Shown here: in pieces, positions 34,001 to 43,243 of the stretch
How the letters are laid out: each line of letters opens with the position of its first letter
How positions within the stretch are numbered: position 1 is the first letter of the stretch
From: an uncultured Roseivirga sp.
GTDB lineage: Bacteria > Bacteroidota > Bacteroidia > Cytophagales > Cyclobacteriaceae
DNA length: 64,000 nt
Assembly (NCBI GenBank): GCA_947493005.1
Contig: CANLOY010000006.1
Span: 273,084 to 337,083, forward strand
Reading direction: 5' to 3'
The notes under the pieces: generated by a model
Seen by the model: the letters and a program-made list of their open reading frames with translations, nothing else
What the model was told of the DNA's origin: nothing
Databases searched by the model: none
Translations under genes and position numbers: made by a program

Positions 34001-34476
34001 CCAATTCTTTTGGCTTCCTCCAAAGCAATTGAGCTACTTGTCAATTCCCTGTTACTATCTTCTATTAAAGGAACATTGGCTTTGCGCGCTACAATCTTAG
34101 CCTGCACTTTATCCCCCAGTTTCTCCATTACTTCGGGAGCAGGCCCGATAAACGTAATTCCCTCTTCCCTACATCTTCGGGCGAAGGTCACATTTTCTGA
34201 AAGGAAGCCATAGCCAGGATGAATTCCATCAACATTTTCCCGTTTGGCAACGGACAAAATTTCTTCGATATCGAGATATGGCTTAAGAGGGGCATCATCA
34301 GCACCAATCTGATAAGCCTCATCTGCTTTATAGCGGTGCAGAGAGTAGCGATCTTCATAGGTATACATTGCCACTGTACGAATTTTCATCTCTGACGCGG
34401 CTCGTAAAATGCGTATGGCTATTTCTCCTCTGTTGGCTACAAGTAGCTTCTTAATAGTTTTAATTTTCGGTTCCAT
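31030..34476 (-). CDS. pyc: Pyruvate carboxylase (single-chain, biotin-dependent)
   Basis: 1148 residues, the usual length. Domains in order: biotin carboxylase (about 1-460; ATP-grasp with KAASGGGGRGMR and FIEVNPRVQVEHT), carboxyltransferase (about 540-810; FTDTTFRDAHQSLLATRVRS), the PYC-specific tetramerisation/allosteric region, and the biotin-carrier domain with EAMKMET (biotinylated Lys1114). It makes oxaloacetate from pyruvate and bicarbonate using ATP, refilling the TCA cycle. No neighbour in the window is directly linked to it. Cytoplasmic. Confidence 0.97.
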   Translation of the reverse strand: MEPKIKTIKKLLVANRGEIAIRILRAASEMKIRTVAMYTYEDRYSLHRYKADEAYQIGADDAPLKPYLDIEEILSVAKRENVDGIHPGYGFLSENVTFARRCREEGITFIGPAPEVMEKLGDKVQAKIVARKANVPLIEDSNRELTSSSIALEEAKRIGFPVMVKAASGGGGRGMRVVREASQLEQAFNEAGSEALKAFGDDTIFIEKFIDSPKHIEVQIMGDNYGNLVHLYERDCSVQRRYQKVVEVAPSIGLKEETRGKLYEYALRITREVNYNNVGTVEFLVDAEENIYFIEVNPRVQVEHTITEEITGIDIVRSQIEIAQGYPLEDPRIFIKSQEDIRINGYAIQCRITTEDPENNFKPDYGTIIAYRSPGGFGVRLDAGNCYAGVTISPFFDSMLVKITAKGRTLTGAAQRLERALSEFRIRGVVTNKGFLENVLTHPTFYNGEATVKFIENHPELFDMPRYMNRATRLLRYLGEVAVNGNPSVKKIDPTVEFRTPKIPEYDRLGDYPLGTKQVLTEKGPEGLVKWIKEQDQILFTDTTFRDAHQSLLATRVRSLDMLNVAEGFAKNHPNVFSMEMWGGATFDVCMRFLNENPWERLKKIREAVPNILLQMLFRGSNGVGYKAYPDNLIEKMIEKSAENGMDIFRIFDSLNWVEAMKVSIRTVRERTNSIAEACICYTGNVLDKGTKYNLQYYTDMAKALEDAGAHMLAIKDMAGLLKPDAAVALIGALKEATNLPIHLHTHDTSSMQATTYFKSIEAGVDVVDVAMASMSGLTSQPNFNSLSAALQGHERDPQIDVRSLNKYSNYWEDVREYYYPFESGLKAGTAEVYDHEIPGGQYSNLRPQATALGLEDKFEEVKKNYGLVNQMFGDIVKVTPSSKVVGDMAIFMTSNDLTPEDVLEKGEALSFPESVVSLFRGELGQASGGFPKRLSEIVLKGEKPFTDRPNAHMEPVDFDKEFKAFQSEFDQYCDELDFLSYKLYPKVFRDFYAHWQKYGEVSRLPTKAYFYALKQDEELFVEIGKGKHIIVKMLYISDPNEDGIRKVHYTLNGQTRVIDVKDESYNVTKVANRKAEADNEIGSPLQGRLAEVKVAVGDTVSDNQPLFVIEAMKMETTVSAPEAGKIKSIILKAGDMVEQDDLVIEME

Positions 34477-34691
34477 ATGCTTCTTTCAGTCTGCTTTTAA
34501 GATATGCATTTCTGAAGAGAAAATCTTATTTCAAACCTGGGTGAAATATGATTTCCAAATTCATTTTTTGGTCAGATGAAACATGCTTGGGCTTGGTGCA
34601 ATAATTCCTTTTGCGAAAGGATGGTTGGCTTTATGGTTTGTTCTTCTTTTTTTGCATTTGACCTAGCAAAAAAACATAACCAAAAACCGTA

Positions 34692-35192
34692 ATGTCGCAA
34701 GAGATTTTGATCAGACCTGTAGCTCCAAATGAAATTGACAGCCTATGTGAACTTGGAAAGCTCACTTTCAAGGAGACCTTTGAAGTACAAAACTCAGCAG
34801 AAAACCTTTCGGCATACTTATCAAAAAGTTTTACTCCAGAGTACATCAGGGAGCAAATGAATACTCCTTCATCAGAGTTTTACTTCGCTCTGCAAAACGA
34901 TATCGTTATAGGTTATTTAAAATTGAACCTGACCAAAGAACAAGTTGAGATAGAACGCATATATGTTAAATCCAGTACTCAGGGAAAGGGAATTGGAAAA
35001 GCGCTTTTCCGATTTGCATTGGAGAGGGCAAAATCAAAAAATGCCAGCCACCTATGGTTGGGTGTCTGGCAAGAAAATAAAAAGGCCATTGAGTTTTATA
35101 AACGTCAAGGTCTGGAGATTTTTGATATACGTCAATTTCAATTAGGTAGTGAACTTCAAGATGATTATATGATGCGAATCAAAATCAATTAA
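34692..35192 (+). CDS. GNAT-family N-acetyltransferase
   Basis: 166 residues. The acetyl-CoA site is in the motif A block RIYVKSSTQGKGIGKAL (loop QGKGIG), followed by the motif B region WLGVWQENKKAIEFYKRQG. The N-terminal half (IRPVAPNEIDSLCELG) is typical of single-domain RimI/PhnO-like enzymes. It transfers an acetyl group to an unknown amine. It stands alone between the leftward pyruvate carboxylase and a hydrolase gene. Confidence 0.92.
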   Translation: MSQEILIRPVAPNEIDSLCELGKLTFKETFEVQNSAENLSAYLSKSFTPEYIREQMNTPSSEFYFALQNDIVIGYLKLNLTKEQVEIERIYVKSSTQGKGIGKALFRFALERAKSKNASHLWLGVWQENKKAIEFYKRQGLEIFDIRQFQLGSELQDDYMMRIKIN

Positions 35193-35361
35193 AAGACTCA
35201 ATTATCCTTTATTATTAAGCGATCTCCCCTCCTAATTGTCTAGCTGAATTTTATCGAAGTTTCGTACTTAATCTTAAAGAAAGCACTCCCTTCGTCCTTT
35301 GGACACCTCTCCTGAGGAGAACAATAAACCTAACTTCCAATTTGTAATGATTTATTTGCTC

Positions 35362-36753
35362 CTATTTCACTCGTTTCAAAATCCAATCTGAAATTATCTT
35401 CATAGCTTTTGGTGAAAAGGTCTGCTCAATTGTAGCATACTCCTTCATATCTCCTGTTTCAGCTTCTTGAAAAAAGTGGTTTAAACCTTCCAAAGCGATT
35501 ACCTGAAAGTCTCTGTTTCCTCCCCTTTCAAGTGCTGCTTTGATTCCAGCCTGATTTACCTCTGCATTCACCTGAATGTCTTTTGTTCCATTTATTGAAA
35601 GCACAGGACACTCCACTATTTCGATCATATCGGCAGGGTTATAATTGTAAAAATAGCGTACCCATTTACTGGTTCGAGCCTCCACAAGATCTTTCAATAT
35701 CTGAGTTCTCTGTTCTGTTTCTCCGACCGCAGCATTAAAAAAAGCAGACTTATCGTAGTAAGAAGTCAGCTCTTTTCTAACAAGAGACAACTCTTTATCT
35801 GCTGAAGCAATTTTAAGTACGTTTGTCATAAATTCCTTAAAGGCTTCTTCATCAGCTACTGGAAAACCTCGCATATCAATGGATTGTCTTAACACTGTTT
35901 CGAAGCCAGAAACTCCCGTGCCAGCTAGTAAGACAATAAAACTTACATCTTTAGACTTTGCCGCCACCATAGGCGCAATAATTCCACCTTCACTATGCCC
36001 CACTAGCCCTATTCTCTCTTTATCGACTTCACTTCTTGTTTTCAAATACGAAATAGCACTTTCAACATCTGTAGCGAAATCAGCTGTTGTCGCCTCCGTG
36101 AAATTGCCTGTTGACTCGTTAACACCTCTATCGTCAAAGCGAAGTATTGCTATCCCCAACCTTGTGAGGTGATCGGCCAATACTAAAAATGGTTTGTGCC
36201 CAAATATCTCTTCATCTCTGTTTTGAGGGCCGCTCCCAGTAATCAATATTACCGTTGGAAATTGCTTTCCATTGTATTCTGGAAGCGTAAGGGTTCCTGC
36301 CAAAGTGATATTGTCTTTCCTATTTTTAAAGACAACCTCCTCCTCTCTATATGGGTAAGGTTTAACAGGCTCCTGAGGTCTGACTTTTCTAACAATATCA
36401 GGTTTTTCACGGCTCAGGTTTAACGCTACTTGATTGACTCCTTCTTTGAAAACCCCAAGAAATTGCTCAACACTCTTTTCCAGTTTTGCTGAATATTCAA
36501 ACCCCAGATTCTTCCCATCTATGTATAAAGAATCTCTTGTAAACTCAGTTTTCCTCGTCTTCAGACCTTTAAGATTCTGACTAGGTATATCTACAATGGC
36601 TGTCCACTCTCCATTGTCCTCGCTTAAGTGGAAAACAAACTGTATCTTATTCTTACTTCCTCCAACTTCACCATACCACTTGCCTTCTGCTGTTTGTGAA
36701 TGCAGGCTTAATGCTATGAAAAGTGCCAGTACTATTAATATTAATGCTCTCAT
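35362..36753 (-). CDS. Secreted alpha/beta-hydrolase
   Basis: 463 residues with a signal peptide (ALILIVLALFIALSLHS). An N-terminal beta domain (about 25-125) precedes the hydrolase fold: VILITGSGPQNRDEE near 165-180 (oxyanion region), the nucleophile elbow GLVGHSEGG, a late Asp (INGTKDIQVN) and the catalytic His (GLNHFFQEAE). These are the Ser-Asp-His triad of the peptidase S9/acyl-esterase-like group. It probably acts in the periplasm on an ester or peptide; substrate unknown. It precedes the sigma/anti-sigma pair but is separated from it by 101 bases. Confidence 0.9.
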   Translation of the reverse strand: MRALILIVLALFIALSLHSQTAEGKWYGEVGGSKNKIQFVFHLSEDNGEWTAIVDIPSQNLKGLKTRKTEFTRDSLYIDGKNLGFEYSAKLEKSVEQFLGVFKEGVNQVALNLSREKPDIVRKVRPQEPVKPYPYREEEVVFKNRKDNITLAGTLTLPEYNGKQFPTVILITGSGPQNRDEEIFGHKPFLVLADHLTRLGIAILRFDDRGVNESTGNFTEATTADFATDVESAISYLKTRSEVDKERIGLVGHSEGGIIAPMVAAKSKDVSFIVLLAGTGVSGFETVLRQSIDMRGFPVADEEAFKEFMTNVLKIASADKELSLVRKELTSYYDKSAFFNAAVGETEQRTQILKDLVEARTSKWVRYFYNYNPADMIEIVECPVLSINGTKDIQVNAEVNQAGIKAALERGGNRDFQVIALEGLNHFFQEAETGDMKEYATIEQTFSPKAMKIISDWILKRVK

Positions 36754-36854
36754 TGTTTTATTCTTTTCATTTATCCGTTTCGGAAAAGGCCATAGTTTTC
36801 CCTTTAAGGAGCTTTCCCTTCTATTCTTTTAAATAAATCTTTGTTTATACTCGA

Positions 36855-37466
36855 TCAGATGGCTTGATCAAAACCAGCGTGAGGTTCGTCATTGTCCATG
36901 CTCACTAGTTTGTCTCGCATGGATCTGAGTTCTTTCTTTTGCGAAGCATAGAATGTTCTGTACTCCCATTTTGCACCTATATAGGTGAGTATGAAAAACA
37001 GGGCTGCTAAAACCACTACCCACCAAGGCGAGTTCGCTTCTAAAAGTGATGTCAATGACAATCCGACAACTACCCCCAGGTAGTATCTGCTGGATCTGGA
37101 AAAATTAACCTGATAATCAGCTGTGGCTATAGCATTATCAAGGTCTCCAAGCATAGTCCGCTCAAATTTATCCTGAGACTTCAATCTCTTGTTTCTTCTT
37201 ACAACTATATATCCTGCAATGAAATACATGAATGCAGTCATAATCAAACCTGAGACACTCCATTTGTCTTTTATCACACTAGCGACAACTATTATGCTAC
37301 CTGCGAAAATATTAGCTCCGATAAATATCTTTTCTGTCAAGCCTGCCAACTTTCTGGCTTTAGCCTTCTTAGCTATTACTCTATTACGTAATGCAGCCTC
37401 ATCTATAGCATACATTGCCTGATTACTCTGCGCGTCCCATATTTTTTTCATCTCTTCAAACTCCAT
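36855..37466 (-). CDS. Membrane protein co-transcribed with the ECF sigma factor (probable anti-sigma factor)
   Basis: 203 residues. A soluble N-terminal part (MEFEEMKKIWDAQSNQAMYA) is followed by four hydrophobic segments (about 48-63, 71-89, 129-146, 149-163) and a charged C-terminus. No ZAS zinc motif is seen, so if it is an anti-sigma factor it is not of the classical zinc type. It starts one base after the sigma gene stop, and such pairing is typical. The role is inferred from position. Confidence 0.75.
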   Translation of the reverse strand: MEFEEMKKIWDAQSNQAMYAIDEAALRNRVIAKKAKARKLAGLTEKIFIGANIFAGSIIVVASVIKDKWSVSGLIMTAFMYFIAGYIVVRRNKRLKSQDKFERTMLGDLDNAIATADYQVNFSRSSRYYLGVVVGLSLTSLLEANSPWWVVVLAALFFILTYIGAKWEYRTFYASQKKELRSMRDKLVSMDNDEPHAGFDQAI

Positions 37467-37467
37467 G

Positions 37468-37968
37468 TTATGATACTTTTTCTGATTGTTGAGTGAGGTG
37501 TTTCTTGATTCTGTTAATCCTTACACCTACATAACTTTCTGAAATACCTACAATCTTTGACATCTCTTTGTAGCTAAACCCATCTAACATTAAGAGACAT
37601 AAAGACCTATCTACCTTATCCAATCGGGCGATTTGTTCATACAGCCACTCCAATCTCTCATCTTTAAAATCAGACTGTTCTGTCAAAATGTATGCTGTAT
37701 GTTCCAATCCTTCTCGCCCGTTCTGGTGTTTGCGCTCCCTAACACTCCATTTCAGAGCAGTATTAAGTGCAATGCGGTACATCCAGGTGGTTACTGCGCA
37801 GTTATTCCTGAATTTTGGGACAGATCGCCATATCTGAACAGCCATCTCCTGAAAGATATCTTCCTGATCCTGATGGTTAAATGCATATGCCTTTACTATT
37901 TTAAACAGTATGGCTCTATGCTGCTTTAACCAGCTATTGAAGATTTCGTTTTGCTGCTGTTCAGTCAT
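37468..37968 (-). CDS. ECF-type RNA polymerase sigma factor
   Basis: 166 residues. Region 2 (about 15-85) has HQDQEDIFQEMAVQIWRSV and the -10-recognition part CAVTTWMYRIALNTAL; region 4 (about 110-160) has CLLMLDGFSYKEMSKIVGIS and ESYVGVRINRIKKHL. The ECF family redirects RNA polymerase to stress or envelope genes. It is the first gene of a two-gene leftward operon with a membrane protein. No clear target promoter was recognised. Confidence 0.94.
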   Translation of the reverse strand: MTEQQQNEIFNSWLKQHRAILFKIVKAYAFNHQDQEDIFQEMAVQIWRSVPKFRNNCAVTTWMYRIALNTALKWSVRERKHQNGREGLEHTAYILTEQSDFKDERLEWLYEQIARLDKVDRSLCLLMLDGFSYKEMSKIVGISESYVGVRINRIKKHLTQQSEKVS

Positions 37969-38115
37969 TTAGCGAATTGTCAATAAGTTAGTACTTAGTG
38001 ATATTCAATTTCTTACAACGAATAGAAAAAAATATCTGGATTTATTTCAAACCATTGTAAAAGAGCTATTTACAAGCCCATTATTATTTATAATTTCGAG
38101 AAAATATATTTAAAC

Positions 38116-38877
38116 ATGCAGATTATAGACCTCTCCAAAACTATCGAATACAAGAAAGAAGATCCCTGGTTCATGCGAATTAAGGTTAAGAATAAAGCTC
38201 ATAAAAAGGGAGGTTTTCTAATCAGGCATTTTCTTAAACTGCCCAAACGTTTATTCCCCAAAGACTTTAAAGGCTGGGCTGATGATAAAATCAAGGGAAT
38301 GGGTGTGCATGCCACTACCCATATTGATGCCCCATGGCATTATCACCCTACTGTTGAGGGCAAGCCAGCAAAAACCATTGACCAGATACCATTGGAGTGG
38401 CTTTATGGACCGGGAGTGGTATTAAACATGAGCCATAAAGCGGACTTCGATGAAATCACCGTTGATGATGTCAAGAGTGATCTTGAAAAATCTGGTGCTG
38501 TTATTTCCAAGGGCACAATCGTTTTGATTCGGACTGATCGGGATCAGTTAAGAGGAAATGATTTTGTAGAAAAAGGTACTGGTATGAGCAAAGCGGCTAC
38601 CGAATGGTTAATCGAGCAAGGTGTGAAAGTAATGGGCATAGATCAATGGGGTTTTGACTTGCCATTGAAATATCTGGTAAAAAAGGCCAAAGAGACTAAC
38701 GACCCTAACTTATTCTGGCAGGCGCACCTTGTTGGTAGAGATAGGGAATATCTTCATATGGAACAACTGACAAATCTAAAAGCGCTTCCATCGCATGGAT
38801 TTAAAGTAGCCGTTTTCCCTCTCAAGATTAAGGGTGCTTCTGCAGCTCCAGCCAGAGTAGTTGGAATCATTGATTAA
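38116..38877 (+). CDS. Cyclase-family hydrolase (kynurenine formamidase-like)
   Basis: 253 residues. The metal site is HATTHIDAPWHYH (His65, His69, Asp71, His75), the variant HxTTHxDxPxH of this family's HxGTHxDxPxH pattern. Members hydrolyse formamides or cyclic amides, such as N-formylkynurenine or isatin. The C-terminal GASAAPARVVGIID block is also typical. Its stop codon overlaps that of the convergent flavoprotein gene by four bases. No tryptophan-catabolism genes are adjacent, so the substrate is open. Confidence 0.88.
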   Translation: MQIIDLSKTIEYKKEDPWFMRIKVKNKAHKKGGFLIRHFLKLPKRLFPKDFKGWADDKIKGMGVHATTHIDAPWHYHPTVEGKPAKTIDQIPLEWLYGPGVVLNMSHKADFDEITVDDVKSDLEKSGAVISKGTIVLIRTDRDQLRGNDFVEKGTGMSKAATEWLIEQGVKVMGIDQWGFDLPLKYLVKKAKETNDPNLFWQAHLVGRDREYLHMEQLTNLKALPSHGFKVAVFPLKIKGASAAPARVVGIID

Positions 38878-40022
38878 ACTTCGTATTGACTTTTTCTTTG
38901 TTCCGTTCCCGCAAATCTGGGGATAGAAAATTCATAAGGAATAACCTCATTCTTTAAGATATGAGCTGTTGCCAGCTCTCCAATTGCCGGCCCCATTTTA
39001 AAGCCATGCCCTGAAGAACCGGCTAACATTAATGCATTAGAACAGCCAGATGGAGCATCGATAATAAAATCTCCATCAGCTGAATTTTCATATACACATA
39101 CATGATGTTTCAAAACACTTGTTTCAGCTAATTCAGGAAATCGATTGGCAAGAATGGACTTCATCTTATTCAGAATTTCTGAAGTTATCTCACGGTCATC
39201 TTTACTTGGGTTTAATGACCAGGTTCTTTCATCATAGGCAAACTTGAAACCTTGACCAAAATGATCTGGAATACCATAGTACATCTTATCACCTTCTCTG
39301 AACTCTACCCATATTGGCATTTGGCTATAGTTGTCAGGAGTTTCGAAATAATAAACCTCCTGCCTGGAAATGTGAATATGCTTCTCCATTTCCGGTACCA
39401 ATTCCCTTAGCCAAGGGCCACAGGCCAGCACATAATAATCCGCCTCTAACACCTCTCCTGTAGACAGTGCTGCACCAGTAATCTTTGCTCCTTTGTGATT
39501 CAGGTTTACGACTGCTTCTTCCAGATATTTTCCTCCTGCTTTAACAAACTGATCTCTAACAATACCACATGACCTGCTGGCCTCGAGATAAGCAGCATTG
39601 GGCTCCCAGTATGCAGCAGTAATGTCTTTGAAATTTATCTTTGGATACTTCTTTGTAAGCTCTTGAATCGACAGTTGGTCAAGTTCATAACCTCGCTGTT
39701 TCATTAAGGGCTCTGACATTTCAGCGTATTTAGGTTCAATATTCCGAAACATCCACAATGCCGGCTTTGAGTGAAGCAATTGTTCATTCCACATAGTGGT
39801 GTACTTTTCCCATAAGGCAAATGACCTTTCCGTAAGGTCTGTATAAACCTCACTTCCACCATAGGCCAGTCTAATAATTCGGGTTTTACCTCCACTACCA
39901 GCTAAGGTGTTACCAGGACCATTCTTATCAATCAAAGTAACCTGACAACCTGCTTTCTGCAGATGAAAAGCAGTCCAACCACCCCAGGCTCCTGCTCCAA
40001 TTACGATTACTTTCTTCATCAT
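38874..40022 (-). CDS. FAD-dependent amine oxidase, sarcosine oxidase / N-methyltryptophan oxidase type
   Basis: 382 residues. The FAD-binding start is VIVIGAGAWGG (Gly9, Gly11, Gly14) followed by Asp/Lys in LIDKNG. The covalent-flavin Cys of MSOX/MTOX proteins is kept (Cys309 in HHVCVYENSADGDFIID) and GHGFKMGPAIGE closes the FAD site. It would oxidise an N-methyl amino acid and release H2O2. It ends four bases inside the convergent cyclase gene. The neighbour could act in the same amine or tryptophan-derivative pathway, which is only a guess. Confidence 0.93.
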   Translation of the reverse strand: MMKKVIVIGAGAWGGWTAFHLQKAGCQVTLIDKNGPGNTLAGSGGKTRIIRLAYGGSEVYTDLTERSFALWEKYTTMWNEQLLHSKPALWMFRNIEPKYAEMSEPLMKQRGYELDQLSIQELTKKYPKINFKDITAAYWEPNAAYLEASRSCGIVRDQFVKAGGKYLEEAVVNLNHKGAKITGAALSTGEVLEADYYVLACGPWLRELVPEMEKHIHISRQEVYYFETPDNYSQMPIWVEFREGDKMYYGIPDHFGQGFKFAYDERTWSLNPSKDDREITSEILNKMKSILANRFPELAETSVLKHHVCVYENSADGDFIIDAPSGCSNALMLAGSSGHGFKMGPAIGELATAHILKNEVIPYEFSIPRFAGTEQRKSQYEV

Positions 40023-40096
40023 TCTATTGATGCAACCAGTCAGGCTTAATTAATAAGCATTATTTGAAGTGCTGTTTTGCGAAAATGTGTAAGATA

Positions 40097-40249
40097 CTAT
40101 TCGCCTGAAAGTACTTTAACCAACCAAAGAATTAGATAAAAGCCTAGCCCTGCACCAAACGCCAAAAAGGCTACCACAAAACCTATTCTCACATTACTTT
40201 CTTTGATATTCAATTTATTACCAAGCCATCCTGAAACTCCTAAAATCAT
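40097..40249 (-). CDS. Small PspC-like membrane protein, 50 residues
   Basis: From ATG 40249 it reads MILGVSGWLGNKLNIKESNV, then RIGFVVAFLAFGAGLGFYL and ILWLVKVLSGE. This matches the PspC-domain pattern: a Gly-rich GVxGxLG start, a short charged segment and a hydrophobic helix ending in YLILW. Most PspC domains are fused to larger proteins or to a regulator; this one is a minimal stand-alone version. Family members sense or respond to envelope stress. Confidence 0.7.
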   Translation of the reverse strand: MILGVSGWLGNKLNIKESNVRIGFVVAFLAFGAGLGFYLILWLVKVLSGE

Positions 40250-40331
40250 ACGTCCAAATGTTTAATGGAATGATAATAAGTTTTTTCAACCAGAAGAACA
40301 AATCTTGTGAAGAGGTTTACCAGAGACAACA

Positions 40332-42692
40332 CTAATCACTAAGGGCATTGACTGGTTCTTTAGAGAGTGCTCTAAGCGTATGAAACAGCACTGCAACGCA
40401 GGTAACCGAAGCTAACAATGTCATGGCTATCAAAAAGCTATCTAGTGGTACATCAATCCTGTAGGCAAAATCCTGAAGCCAGAGCTGAGACAGAAAATAT
40501 CCAGCCGGAACTGCCAATAATAATGTAATAAAGAGAATGCCAAAAAACTCGCTGTATATGATCCCTATAATATTGGCGTGGCTTGCACCAAAGACTTTTC
40601 GAAGGCCCATTTCTTTAAACCTTTTCTGTACTACTAATGATACCAGCCCGAAAACTCCTAAAGCTCCTATGATTACCGAAACAATCATAGACAGACTCCC
40701 TATATCTCCCCAAATCCTTTCTGATTGATATAGTTCATCCAGATCGTTGGTTAGTAAGGAATGAGTAAAAGGTTGCTCATAGGCACTGGATAACCATAGT
40801 GTGGCCATCGTTTTTGATACTTTCTGATCATTTCCTCCTTCAAATCTGACAATCATAAAATCTTCCAGTTTTTTATCTGGATGAAGAACCAATGGTTGAA
40901 TTCTGTTATGTAGTGTCTCATAGTTAAAATCCTGAACTACTCCCACTATTTTGAACCTTTCTCCATTATGAAAGATATTCTTCCCTAGTGCATCAGTAGC
41001 ATCTTCATAGCCAAAAGCTGTCACCAGCGTTTCATTAACTATTACAGGGTTAACCTCTGTAGCTTTAAGAAACTCAAAGTCTATCCCGGTTAAAAGGTGA
41101 ATGCCCAGCGTTTCAAAATAGTCATCATCAATATGATTGACATTCATTAGAATCGAGTCTTGCTCTTCGGCCTCTGGTTTGTAATAAGCCGTTTCAAATG
41201 GGCGACCTGGTATAGCACTTGCCCTGGAAACTGACACCACACCTGCCAAAGCCAAAGCTTTGTCTTTAAAACTCTCATAACCAGAGTGTATCCCTCTATC
41301 TCTAATAGGAACTACCATAACCCCCATTTGATCGAAACCAAGATCTTTTGACTTCACAAAGGATGCCTGTCGATTGATAGTAATAGCACCCACTATTAAT
41401 ACCACTGAAATGACAAACTGAAAAACCATCAATCCTTTTCTCAGATAACCAATCCTTCCCAAAGTCACCACATTTAGCAATACATCAGTAAGTTCCATTC
41501 TCAGAATAACAATGGCTGGCGCCATACCCGATACCAAAGCGGTTAATAGTATTAACCCTGCAATAAGTCCCCAAATAGTCCATTGTCCAATGGGGTCAAT
41601 CACTAACTGTGTATTTAAAAGTGCATTAAAAGGATCAATTAAAAAGTAAAGTGTTGTCAATGAAACACAAACGGCTATACCTATGGTAAGAACTGCTTCC
41701 AGCACAAACTGGAAGTATATTTGTTTTCCATAAGCTCCCGAAACCATTCGGACTCCCATTTCTTTTAGTCTTTCAATTGAGGTAGATATGGCCGAATTGA
41801 TGTAGTTAATTGTGGCCAGAACAATAATTACTATAGCGATAATCACCACTACTCTAACAAACATTATATCACTCTGAGGTTTAATTTCTGATATTGCCTG
41901 AGAGTGAAGGTGTATATCTAAGAGAGGTTGAAAGCGAATAATTTCCTCTGGAAATCTATCATGCAACCACACCTGAAATTTATCATTGAATAAGTCGATA
42001 TTCGTACCGGGTTGTAAATGAACATAACTATAGAAACCATTATACCTTCCTGTCAGAATCCCCAAAGACATAACCTGAGGTAGCGTGGGCATGGATACCA
42101 GAAAATCAAAATCGAAATGTGAACCTACTCTGCCTTTCTCTTTGACTATTCCGGTTATTAACAAGTCTTGTTTCAATTCATATCGTAGGGTCTTACCAAT
42201 GGGGTCTTCATCACCAAAGTACTTTTTGGCCATTCGTTCGGATATAATCATGCTATTGGGGGCAGAGAGAGCTGTCCTGACATCTCCTCTCAGCAATTCA
42301 TAACCAAATACTCTGAAGAAAGCTGAGTCTGCAAACAACAAATCCTGTTCATAAAAGCCAACATCATCTTTACTTAAGAGTGGTGTATTCCAATGTTTAA
42401 ATAAAAGCGTAACATGCTGTACCTCAGAAAAATCGCTCTCCATAGATAACATGATTGCCGGGCTTGTTTTTGCCAGTAACTGTGTATTATCTCCTAAGTT
42501 TTCATTCCTAAGCAGGCGATATGTGCTACTTGGCTCTGGGTGAAAAGTATCATAGTCGAGTTCATACTTGGCATAGAGAATCAACAGAACTGTTAATGTT
42601 ATTCCTATACTCAATCCCGCCAGGTTGACAAACGAGGTTATACTCCTTTTAATCAGGTTTCGAAAGGCAATTTTAAAGTAGTTTTTGAGCAT
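40332..42692 (-). CDS. FtsX/MacB-type ABC transporter permease (tandem)
   Basis: 786 residues, the same length and two-half design as the permease at 15031. Each half has a leading helix (about 22-42 and 418-436), a MacB_PCD-type periplasmic domain and a three-helix FtsX bundle, with coupling motifs ERLKEMGVRMVSGAYGKQ and KRFKEMGLRKVFGASHAN. No ATPase is adjacent. It probably handles a lipid, peptide or lipoprotein at the envelope; substrate unknown. Confidence 0.92.
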   Translation of the reverse strand: MLKNYFKIAFRNLIKRSITSFVNLAGLSIGITLTVLLILYAKYELDYDTFHPEPSSTYRLLRNENLGDNTQLLAKTSPAIMLSMESDFSEVQHVTLLFKHWNTPLLSKDDVGFYEQDLLFADSAFFRVFGYELLRGDVRTALSAPNSMIISERMAKKYFGDEDPIGKTLRYELKQDLLITGIVKEKGRVGSHFDFDFLVSMPTLPQVMSLGILTGRYNGFYSYVHLQPGTNIDLFNDKFQVWLHDRFPEEIIRFQPLLDIHLHSQAISEIKPQSDIMFVRVVVIIAIVIIVLATINYINSAISTSIERLKEMGVRMVSGAYGKQIYFQFVLEAVLTIGIAVCVSLTTLYFLIDPFNALLNTQLVIDPIGQWTIWGLIAGLILLTALVSGMAPAIVILRMELTDVLLNVVTLGRIGYLRKGLMVFQFVISVVLIVGAITINRQASFVKSKDLGFDQMGVMVVPIRDRGIHSGYESFKDKALALAGVVSVSRASAIPGRPFETAYYKPEAEEQDSILMNVNHIDDDYFETLGIHLLTGIDFEFLKATEVNPVIVNETLVTAFGYEDATDALGKNIFHNGERFKIVGVVQDFNYETLHNRIQPLVLHPDKKLEDFMIVRFEGGNDQKVSKTMATLWLSSAYEQPFTHSLLTNDLDELYQSERIWGDIGSLSMIVSVIIGALGVFGLVSLVVQKRFKEMGLRKVFGASHANIIGIIYSEFFGILFITLLLAVPAGYFLSQLWLQDFAYRIDVPLDSFLIAMTLLASVTCVAVLFHTLRALSKEPVNALSD

Positions 42693-43243
42693 TGTTGATA
42701 GAGTTGAACGTCATTGTTCAAAAAGAATACCAAAGACTAAGATCAACAATGAGGGCTCTAAAAGCTAGATTTCGCTGAAATATAGTTATCGCTGCTTATC
42801 AATATTGATCGAAAATGGTCATTGTTTCGAACGTTAGTGAACAAAGCTCAGTAAACTGATCGGTATTCATTACCATCGAAACTCTAAGTGAATTAGCAGG
42901 CCTAATCTAAGCTTTAATACCAAAACCACCCCAGATTCGCAGAAACAAGAATTTATTTGAACAACAAATAAATATATGTGAACAACATAAAATTTAGTGT
43001 TTTAAAATAAAATATATTCTCAATTTCTTGTGAATTATAAACGAAAGCCATTGTTTTGCATTCGAATAACAAAATAGATGTATAAACGACATTTAGACTG
43101 GTTTGCATCAAAAGTTATTCCTTGACCTCATTGTCGGGCAATTCACCGAAATGTTGTTTGACACATTCGCACCACGCGCCTATTAGAAATATGTATGTAA
43201 ATCCCACTCGCCTAGGTAGGCTTGTGACAAATCTATTATACAA
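42693..43243. other. Divergent intergenic region, 551 bp
   Basis: A long AT-rich spacer between the leftward permease and the rightward small barrel. Notable: two TGAACAACA direct repeats (42958-42966 and 42979-42987) 21 bp apart, and an inverted repeat GCCTA-GG-TAGGC at 43210-43221 that could be a 5'-UTR stem or operator 22 bases before the barrel start. No coding frame or RNA gene was recognised. Confidence 0.5.
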
